NCBI GenBank assembly: GCA_029777935.1
Contig: JAKORH010000284.1
Coordinates: forward strand, 1 to 33,015
Direction: 5' to 3'
Source of the DNA: Pseudomonadota bacterium
GTDB lineage: Bacteria; Pseudomonadota; Gammaproteobacteria; Burkholderiales; Burkholderiaceae
Length of the DNA: 33,015 nucleotides
A program made the translations under genes and the position numbers. Below are positions 1-5,780 of the stretch, piece by piece. Numbering within the stretch: the first letter of the stretch is position 1; each line of letters opens with the position of its first letter. The notes under the pieces were generated by a model. The model was given only the letters and a program-made list of their open reading frames with translations. It searched no databases and had not been told where the DNA came from.

Positions 1-329
1 GCAAGGACGTGATCAAGTCCGGCGGCGAGTGGATCAGCTCGATCGACATCGAGAACGTCGCGGTGTCGCATCCGGCGGTGGCCATGGCCGCCTGCATTTC
101 CGCCAGGCATCCGAAGTGGGACGAGCGGCCGCTGCTGGTCGTGGTCCGCAAGCCGAACGCGCAGGTCACGAAGGAGGAACTGCTGAAGCACTACGAGGGC
201 AAGATCGCCAAGTGGCAGATCCCCGACGACGTGGTGTTCGTCGACAGCATTCCGCTCGGCGCCACGGGCAAGATGCTGAAGAACCGGCTGCGCGAGCAGT
301 TCAAGGACTACAGGCTTCCGACCGCGTAG
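1..329 (+). CDS. Acyl-CoA synthetase (AMP-forming), AlkK-like, 3' end only
   Basis: This is the C-terminal end of an ATP-dependent acid:CoA ligase of the ANL superfamily; the gene begins upstream of the window, and the reading frame is set at base 3. The visible residues start in the hinge motif [11 protein letters not shown] (the A8 region, around which the C-terminal domain rotates between adenylation and thioesterification). They end with [17 protein letters not shown], whose lysine in the ATGK context is the A10 catalytic lysine for adenylation. The tail KDYRLP is typical of medium/long-chain fatty acyl-CoA ligases of the AlkK type. The next gene begins 77 bases downstream on the same strand and encodes a binding protein, so the ligase probably activates the acid that the transporter imports. 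The chain length or aromaticity of that acid cannot be read from this fragment. Confidence 0.88.
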   Translation, partial: KDVIKSGGEWISSIDIENVAVSHPAVAMAACISARHPKWDERPLLVVVRKPNAQVTKEELLKHYEGKIAKWQIPDDVVFVDSIPLGATGKMLKNRLREQFKDYRLPTA

Positions 330-334
330 GACGC

Positions 335-363
335 TTTACGCTCGAAATCGCGGTCAGTATTCT
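335..363 (+). promoter_or_regulatory. Candidate sigma-70 promoter for the binding-protein gene
   Basis: TTTACG at 335-340 and TATTCT at 358-363 are separated by 17 bases, each matching four of six consensus positions. They lie in the only non-coding gap between the ligase gene and the binding-protein gene. This is a weak call: the ligase and transporter genes could equally be cotranscribed from further upstream. Confidence 0.3.
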
Positions 364-406
364 CCACCACCACTCGGCACAACGACTGCAGACAAGAGGA
401 GACGCC

Positions 407-1684
407 ATGATGCGCAGACTCGCGACAATCGCGTTCGCCGCCGCCGCGGCACTGTTGACCACCGGCGCGCTGGCGCAGGGCAAGGCTGCCGGCGAGCAGA
501 CGGTGAAGATCGCCTTCATCGATCCGCTGTCGGGCCTGATGGGACCCGTCGGCAGCAACATCCTGCGCAGCTACCAGTTCGTCGCCGACATGGCGAACAA
601 GGAGCAGTGGGCCAAGGGCTACAGGTTCGAGGTCGTGCCGTTCGACAACAAGCTCAGCCCGCAGGAAAGCCTGAACGCGCTGAAACTGGCCATCGACCAG
701 GACATCCGCTACATCGTGCAGGGCAACGGCTCCAGCGTCGCGCTGGCTCTGACCGATGCGGTCAGCAAGCACAATGAGCGCAACCCGGGCAAGGAAGTGC
801 TGTTCCTGAACTACGCGGCGGTCGACCCGGATCTGACCAACGGCAAGTGCAGCTTCTGGCACTTCCGCTTCGACGCCAACTCCGACATGAAGATGGAGGC
901 GCTGACCTCCTACATTGCCAAGCAGAAGGACGTGAAGAACGTCTACTTGATCAACCAGGACTACGCCTTCGGGCACCAGGTGCGGCGCGCCGCCCGCGAA
1001 TACCTGGCGCGCAAGCGCCCGGACATCAAGATCGTCGGCGACGACCTGCATCCGCTGGCGCGCGTGACCGACTTTTCGCCTTACGTGGCGAAGATGAAGG
1101 CCGCCAACGCAGACACGGTGATCACCGGCAACTGGGGTTCGGACCTTTCGCTGTTGATCAAAGCGGCAAAGGATGCCGGCCTGAACGCCAACTTCTTCAC
1201 CTACTACGCGACGACGACGGGCGTGCCGACGGCGATGGGATCGAGCGGCGTCGGCCGCGTCCACTACGTCGGCTACTGGAACCTGAACGGCGACCCGTAC
1301 GACAAGGCGGCCGTGGGTGAGAAGATCTTCATCGACTTCAAGAAGCGGTTCAACGAAGACTACTACACGCTGGCGACGTATAGCGTGCTGCGCGTGCTGG
1401 CCGAGTCGATCAACAAAGCCAGGTCGACGGATCCGGTCAAGGTCGCATTCGCAATGGAAGGGATAAAGCTCTCCAGCATCAACGGCGAGATCGAGATGCG
1501 CGCCTCCGACCACCAGCTGCAGCAGCCGCTGTGGATCACGAGCTGGCAGAAGGCGGGCAGCAAGGACGTCAAGTACGACTCCGAAAACACCGGCTACGGC
1601 TGGAAGACGGAGGAGCTGCTGCCCCCGTACGTGGCCGCGCAACCGACCAGTTGCCAGATGAAGCGGCCGGCCAAGGCGGGCTGA
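407..1684 (+). CDS. Branched-chain amino acid-type ABC transporter substrate-binding protein (Sec-exported)
   Basis: This is a periplasmic ligand-binding protein of the Leu/Ile/Val (Peripla_BP_6) family, 425 residues, delivering substrate to the LivHM-type permease encoded next. Residues 1-23 form a signal peptide: MMRR, a hydrophobic Ala/Leu core, and cleavage after ALA before Gln24. The mature protein opens with VKIAFIDPLSGLMGPVG, the usual first strand and ligand loop of this fold. The start at 407 is supported by a good ribosome site, AGAGGAG at about 392-398; a second ATG follows directly at 410. Context (an acyl-CoA ligase upstream, beta-oxidation enzymes downstream) points to an organic acid or aromatic acid rather than an amino acid, but that is inference. 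An intrinsic terminator follows immediately, which should let this gene be expressed above the membrane components. Confidence 0.92.
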   Translation: MMRRLATIAFAAAAALLTTGALAQGKAAGEQTVKIAFIDPLSGLMGPVGSNILRSYQFVADMANKEQWAKGYRFEVVPFDNKLSPQESLNALKLAIDQDIRYIVQGNGSSVALALTDAVSKHNERNPGKEVLFLNYAAVDPDLTNGKCSFWHFRFDANSDMKMEALTSYIAKQKDVKNVYLINQDYAFGHQVRRAAREYLARKRPDIKIVGDDLHPLARVTDFSPYVAKMKAANADTVITGNWGSDLSLLIKAAKDAGLNANFFTYYATTTGVPTAMGSSGVGRVHYVGYWNLNGDPYDKAAVGEKIFIDFKKRFNEDYYTLATYSVLRVLAESINKARSTDPVKVAFAMEGIKLSSINGEIEMRASDHQLQQPLWITSWQKAGSKDVKYDSENTGYGWKTEELLPPYVAAQPTSCQMKRPAKAG

Positions 1685-1701
1685 TCGGCGCTCACCAAAC
1701 G

Positions 1702-1732
1702 TGACCGGCCCGCAGCGGCCGGTCATTTTTTT
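1702..1732 (+). terminator. Intrinsic terminator between the binding-protein and permease genes
   Basis: A perfect 9-bp stem has TGACCGGCC at 1702-1710 paired with GGCCGGTCA at 1717-1725 across a 6-base loop, followed directly by seven T residues (1726-1732). This is a textbook Rho-independent terminator. It ends only two bases before the GTG start of the permease gene, so the downstream genes must be expressed by read-through or from another promoter. It probably sets the excess of binding protein over permease. Confidence 0.85.
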
Positions 1733-1734
1733 CC

Positions 1735-2688
1735 GTGACCGTCGAACTCGCGTTGATCTCGCTGCTGAACGGCATCAGCTACGGGCTGCTGCTGTTCATG
1801 CTCGCGTCGGGTCTGACGCTGATCTTCTCGATGATGGGCGTGCTGAACTTCGCGCACGCGAGCTTCTACATGCTCGGCGCCTACTTCGGCTACCAGATGT
1901 CGCAGTGGTTCGGCTTCTGGCCGGCGCTCGTGATCGCGCCGCTCGCGGTCGGCGCGCTCGGCGCGCTGGTCGAGCGCTGGGCGCTGCGCCGCGTGCACCG
2001 ATGGGGACACGTCCCCGAGCTGCTGTTCACGTTCGGGCTGTCGTACATCATCGTCGAGCTGGTGCAGGTGATCTGGGGCCGGCCGCCGGTGCCGAACCGG
2101 CTGCCCGCTGAGCTGCAGGGCACGCTGTTCACGATCTTCTCGACCAACTTCCCGCTGTCGCGCGGTTTCATCATGCTGGTGGCGATCCTGATGCTGGCGG
2201 CGCTGTGGCTCGTAATCACGCGCTCGCGCATCGGGCTCGTGATCCAGGCCGCGCTGACGCATCCGCAGCAGGTCGAGGCGCTCGGCCACAACGTCCCGCG
2301 CGTGTTCATGCTGGTGTTCGGGGCGGGCAGCGCACTCGCGGGGCTCGCCGGCGTGATCGGCGGCGCCGTCTACGTGACCGATCCCGCGATGGCGTCGACC
2401 GCCGGCGCCATCATCTTCGTCGTGATCGTCGTCGGCGGCATGGGGTCGCTGTCGGGCGCGTTCTTGGCGTCGCTGCTTATCGGCCTGATCGACTCGTTCG
2501 CCAAGGTCATCGACAGCTCGCTCGCCGACGGGTTGGCGGCGCTCGGCGTCGCGGTCACGCCGCAGACGCTGCTCTACAGCGTGTGGGGGCTGAAGGTGTC
2601 GCAGGTCGCGCCGGTGCTGCCGTTCCTGCTGCTGGTGCTGGTGCTGATCGTGCGGCCGAAGGGCCTGCTCGGCACGCGCGAGGACTGA
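1735..2688 (+). CDS. livH: LIV-type ABC transporter permease, LivH family
   Basis: This is one of the two inner-membrane subunits of a branched-chain amino acid-type (HAAT) importer, 317 residues and mostly transmembrane helices. The opening, with LISLLNGISYGLLLFMLASG followed by a GVLNFAHASFYMLGAY segment, is diagnostic of LivH. The C-terminus RPKGLLGTRED is also typical. The GTG at 1735 is chosen because it places the family N-terminus exactly, but there is no recognisable Shine-Dalgarno sequence; the bases upstream are the T-tract of a terminator. The gene overlaps the next by one base (TGATG), implying translational coupling with livM. The substrate is unknown; see the binding protein and the acyl-CoA enzymes of the cluster. 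Confidence 0.92.
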   Translation: MTVELALISLLNGISYGLLLFMLASGLTLIFSMMGVLNFAHASFYMLGAYFGYQMSQWFGFWPALVIAPLAVGALGALVERWALRRVHRWGHVPELLFTFGLSYIIVELVQVIWGRPPVPNRLPAELQGTLFTIFSTNFPLSRGFIMLVAILMLAALWLVITRSRIGLVIQAALTHPQQVEALGHNVPRVFMLVFGAGSALAGLAGVIGGAVYVTDPAMASTAGAIIFVVIVVGGMGSLSGAFLASLLIGLIDSFAKVIDSSLADGLAALGVAVTPQTLLYSVWGLKVSQVAPVLPFLLLVLVLIVRPKGLLGTRED

Positions 2689-4031
2689 TGCGCGGCGAGG
2701 ACGAGCACAGGATCGCCGCAACCGACACGCCGGCTCCGGTGCTGCGGTACCGGCCGCTGAATCTCGGCCGCTGGGTGATCTGGGGATCGGTGGCGCTGCT
2801 GTTCGCGCTGCTCCCGCTTGTCTTCAGCTCGGACTACGCCCGCACGCTGCTGTCGCAGATGGGCATCCTGATCATCTTCGCGCTGTCGTACAACATGCTG
2901 CTCGGCCAGGGCGGGATGCTGAGCTTCGGCCACGCCGTCTACTCGGGGCTGGGAGCGTATTTCGCGATCCACGCGATGAACCTGATCGCCAGCGGGCAGC
3001 TCGCGCTTCCGGTCACGCTGCTGCCGCTGGTGGGCGGGCTGGCCGGCATGTTGTTCGGCATCGTGTTCGGCTATGTCACGACGAAGAGGGCCGGCACGCC
3101 GTTCGCGATGATCACGCTCGGCCTCGGCGAGCTGGTGTTCTCGTGTTCGCTGATGTTTCCGGCGTTCTTCGGCGGCGAAGGCGGCGTGAGCGGCAACCGT
3201 ACCTCCGGCGGACCGCTGTTCGGCGTGGCCGGCTGGACGCTCGGATCGCAGGTGCAGGTGTACACGCTGATCGCGCTCTGGTGCTTCGCCTGCATGGTGG
3301 CGATGTACGCGTATACGCACACCCCGCTCGGGCGCATCGCCAATGCGGTGCGCGACAACCCAGAACGCGCCGAGTTCATCGGCTACAACACGCAGCGCGT
3401 GCGCTGGTTCGTGCTGATCCTGTCGGCGTTCTTCGCCGGCATCGCCGGCGGGCTGTCGGCGATCAACTTCGAGATCGTCACCGCCGAGAACGTCAGCGCG
3501 GTGCGCTCCGGCGGCGTGCTGCTCGCCACCTTCATCGGCGGCGTGGCGTTCTTCTTCGGGCCGATCCTCGGCGCGGTGGTGTTCACGCTGTTCGCGGTCG
3601 CGTTGTCGGAGCTGACCAAGGCGTGGCAGCTCTATCTCGGCGTGTTCTTCGTGCTGCTGGTGATGTTCGCGCCCGGCGGGCTGTCGAGCCTGATCCTGAT
3701 GAACCTGCGCGTGCTGAAGTTCCGCAAGATGAAGCGACTGCTCGACCCGTACGTCGGCGTCATCCTGTCGGCGCTGACGCTGGCGGCCGGTTGCGTGATG
3801 CTGATCGAGATGACCTATCACTGGACGCTTGACATCGCGCTCGGCTCGAGGATCCGTGTGTTCGGCTTCCCGGTCGACGTGGCGCAGCCGCAGAGCTGGG
3901 TGTTCGCGCTGGCGCTGGTGGCGGGCGGCGCGGCGGCATTCGAATTCGGGCGGCGGCGCTTCAAGGCGGCGTGGGACGAGATCCAGGTCGAGATCGAGGA
4001 CTGGATCCGCGACAACCCGGAGGGCGCATGA
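2688..4031 (+). CDS. livM: LIV-type ABC transporter permease, LivM family, with C-terminal extension
   Basis: This is the second membrane subunit of the importer, 447 residues. Residues about 30-340 are the usual LivM core, with the segment YNMLLGQGGMLSFGHAVYSG, the GGEGGVSG loop, and RDNPERAEFIGYN, a cytoplasmic loop of the kind that contacts the ATPase. After the normal end of the family near residue 345 there are about 100 extra residues. They comprise a basic stretch (KFRKMKRLLD), two further predicted membrane segments (roughly residues 354-376 and 402-420) and a charged tail with WDEIQVEIEDWIRD. LivM proteins are usually near 300-350 residues, so this is an unusual long form. The start ATG overlaps the livH stop, and the stop overlaps the next ATG (ATGA). 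Confidence 0.9.
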   Translation: MRGEDEHRIAATDTPAPVLRYRPLNLGRWVIWGSVALLFALLPLVFSSDYARTLLSQMGILIIFALSYNMLLGQGGMLSFGHAVYSGLGAYFAIHAMNLIASGQLALPVTLLPLVGGLAGMLFGIVFGYVTTKRAGTPFAMITLGLGELVFSCSLMFPAFFGGEGGVSGNRTSGGPLFGVAGWTLGSQVQVYTLIALWCFACMVAMYAYTHTPLGRIANAVRDNPERAEFIGYNTQRVRWFVLILSAFFAGIAGGLSAINFEIVTAENVSAVRSGGVLLATFIGGVAFFFGPILGAVVFTLFAVALSELTKAWQLYLGVFFVLLVMFAPGGLSSLILMNLRVLKFRKMKRLLDPYVGVILSALTLAAGCVMLIEMTYHWTLDIALGSRIRVFGFPVDVAQPQSWVFALALVAGGAAAFEFGRRRFKAAWDEIQVEIEDWIRDNPEGA

Positions 4032-4147
4032 GCCCGCCGGGCCGCCCCAAGGGCGAATCTCCGAGCGCGCAGCGCGAGGGTAGTCCAGTGAGCCCGCCGG
4101 GCCGCCCCAAGGGCGAATCCCCGAGCGCGCAGCGCGAGGGTAGTTCA
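4028..4147 (+). repeat. Tandem 60-bp direct repeat (two copies) forming the 5' end of livG
   Basis: Copy 1 (4028-4087) and copy 2 (4088-4147) differ at only three of 60 positions. One difference turns the ATG of copy 1 into GTG in copy 2. Each unit holds three small inverted repeats in a row: GCCCG-c-CGGGC, CGCCC-caa-GGGCG and CGCGC-a-GCGCG. This gives it the look of a REP/small-palindrome type element rather than an ordinary coding duplication. The length of 60 keeps the reading frame open. No further copy was noticed in this window. Confidence 0.9.
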
Positions 4148-4897
4148 ACGACGGCGGCCGCGCTGGAACTCGTCGGCCTGACGAAGAGCTTCGGCAGGAC
4201 CGAGATCATCCGCGGTGTGGACCTCGTCGTGCCGCCCGGCGAGCGGCACGCGATCATCGGTCCCAACGGCGCAGGCAAGTCGACGCTGTTCAATCTGATC
4301 AGCGGCCGCTTCCCGGCCAGCAGCGGGACGATCCGGCTGAACGGCGCCGAGATCACGGCTCGCAAGCCGTACCAGATCAACCGGCTCGGGCTGTCGCGCA
4401 GCTTTCAGATCACCAACATCTTCCACCGGCTGTCGGTGTTCGAGAACCTGCGCTGCGCGGTGCTCTGGTCGCTTGGCTACCGGTATTCGTTCTGGCACAA
4501 CCTGAACAAGCTCCGCGACGCCGAGGAGCGCGCCGAAGCGATCCTGTACCGAATCGGCCTGCGGCGCCGGCGCGACAACGCCGCGGGGCTGCTGACGTAT
4601 GCCGAGCAGCGCGCGCTCGAGATCGGTATCACGATCGCGGGCGACGCCAGCGTAATCCTTCTCGACGAGCCGACCGCAGGCATGAGCCGCAGCGAGACCG
4701 TGAATGCGGTCGCGCTGATCCGCGACGTCACGCAGGGCAAGACGCTGCTGATGGTCGAGCACGACATGAGCGTCGTGTTCGGGCTGGCGGACCGCATCTC
4801 GGTCGTCGTGTACGGCGAGATCATCGCCACCGGCAGCCCCGCCGAGATCCGGGCCAACGCGAAAGTGAAGGAGGCCTACCTTGGCCAGCAGGCGTGA
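4028..4897 (+). CDS. livG: LIV-type ABC transporter ATP-binding protein, LivG family, with repeat-derived N-terminus
   Basis: This is a cytoplasmic ATPase subunit of the importer, 289 residues from the ATG at 4028, which overlaps the livM stop. The Walker A motif GPNGAGKS is at 78-85, Walker B ends in DE at 213-214, and the switch histidine is H245. The signature reads LTYAEQ at 189-194; the family form is LSYGEQ or LAYGQQ, so the signature glycine is replaced by alanine. Residues 1-40 are not part of the family: they are two near-identical 20-residue units (SPPGRPKGESPSAQREGS) encoded by a tandem 60-bp repeat. The normal protein begins about residue 45 (ALELVGLTKSFG). A GTG at 4088, at the same place in the second repeat copy, is an alternative start. 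Both possible starts lie inside repeat DNA. Confidence 0.9.
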   Translation: MSPPGRPKGESPSAQREGSPVSPPGRPKGESPSAQREGSSTTAAALELVGLTKSFGRTEIIRGVDLVVPPGERHAIIGPNGAGKSTLFNLISGRFPASSGTIRLNGAEITARKPYQINRLGLSRSFQITNIFHRLSVFENLRCAVLWSLGYRYSFWHNLNKLRDAEERAEAILYRIGLRRRRDNAAGLLTYAEQRALEIGITIAGDASVILLDEPTAGMSRSETVNAVALIRDVTQGKTLLMVEHDMSVVFGLADRISVVVYGEIIATGSPAEIRANAKVKEAYLGQQA

Positions 4898-4917
4898 GAC
4901 GCGCAGGGGCGCAGTCA

Positions 4918-4986
4918 ACCACAGAGGCACAGAGGCACAGAGGAAGAACAGCACGGGCTTTCTCTGTGCCTCTGTGCCTCTGTGGT
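4918..4986. repeat. Perfect 25-bp inverted repeat between livG and livF
   Basis: The left arm is 4918-4942 and the right arm 4962-4986. They are exact reverse complements separated by 19 bases (4943-4961). The arms are themselves built of short repeated units related to CACAGAGG. The element fills nearly the whole intergenic gap, and in RNA it would form a very stable hairpin without a T-tract. It resembles short dispersed palindromic repeats that occur in many copies in some bacterial genomes; that comparison is from memory and was not checked. Confidence 0.9.
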
Positions 4987-5002
4987 GAAACGGCTGTTGG
5001 CG

Positions 5003-5695
5003 ATGCTCGAAGTCCGGAACCTGCAGGCGTTCTACGGCAAGAGCCACGTGCTGCACGGCGTGGACCTCGACGTGGGGCCGGGCGAGATCGTCAGCTTGCT
5101 CGGCCGCAACGGCGTCGGTCGCTCGACCACCGCGAAGGCGATCATGGGCATGGTCGACTGCACCGGCGCTGTGCGCTTCAACGGCCGCGACCTGACGCGC
5201 CTGAAGACGTACGAGATCGCACACGCCGGCGTCGGCTACGTGCCGGAGAGCCGCGATGTCTTCCCGACGCTGACCGTGGCGGAAAACCTCAAGCTCGGAC
5301 TGAAGGGCAAGCGACCGGGGCGCTGGAGCTTCGCCGACTGCTATCGCCTGTTCCCGCGCCTGCAGGAGCGCGCGCACACGCAGGCCGGCGTCCTGTCCGG
5401 CGGCGAGCAGCAGATGCTGACGCTGGCGCGTACGATGATGGGCGACCCCGACCTGGTGATCATCGACGAGCCGACCGAGGGCCTGGCGCCGAAGCTGGTC
5501 GAGCTGGTAGCGAACTTCCTGCGCGCGCTCAGGGACAAGGGCGTATCGATTCTGCTGATCGAGCAGAAGCTGACCATCGCGCTGGCGATCTCGCAACGCC
5601 TTTACGTGATGGGCCACGGCCACATGGTGTTCGAGGGCACGCCCGATACGCTGCGCGCCAACCGGCTGATCCGCCAGGAGTGGCTCGAGGTCTGA
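5003..5695 (+). CDS. livF: LIV-type ABC transporter ATP-binding protein, LivF family, with Walker A Lys-to-Arg
   Basis: This is the second cytoplasmic ATPase of the importer, 230 residues from ATG 5003, the position where LivF proteins begin (MLEVRNLQAFYGKSHVLHG). In-frame GTG codons at 4982 and 4985 lie in the arm of the inverted repeat and are less likely starts. The Walker A reads GRNGVGRS at 34-41: the invariant lysine is Arg40 (codon CGC at 5120). The signature LSGGEQ (131-136) and Walker B DE (155-156) are intact. The switch position is Gln188 rather than His, as is normal for LivF. The arginine is conservative and may be tolerated, but it is absent from the second LivF of this window, which has lysine. 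It is the last transporter gene of the cluster. Confidence 0.9.
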   Translation: MLEVRNLQAFYGKSHVLHGVDLDVGPGEIVSLLGRNGVGRSTTAKAIMGMVDCTGAVRFNGRDLTRLKTYEIAHAGVGYVPESRDVFPTLTVAENLKLGLKGKRPGRWSFADCYRLFPRLQERAHTQAGVLSGGEQQMLTLARTMMGDPDLVIIDEPTEGLAPKLVELVANFLRALRDKGVSILLIEQKLTIALAISQRLYVMGHGHMVFEGTPDTLRANRLIRQEWLEV

Positions 5696-5712
5696 GCGCG
5701 AACCCGCGTGAT

Positions 5713-5741
5713 TTGCACGGCGCACGTCGCGCTGATAAAAA
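5713..5741 (+). promoter_or_regulatory. Candidate promoter upstream of the beta-oxidation genes
   Basis: TTGCAC at 5713-5718 and an A/T patch TAAAAA at 5736-5741 are spaced by 17 bases in the 85-base gap between livF and the hydratase/dehydrogenase gene. The -35 match is good and the -10 match poor. This gap is the longest in the cluster before the enzyme genes, so an internal promoter here is plausible but unproven. Confidence 0.3.
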
Positions 5742-5780
5742 CCGGGCAGCGACTGCGCCATCAACAAGGGGGGATCGACA

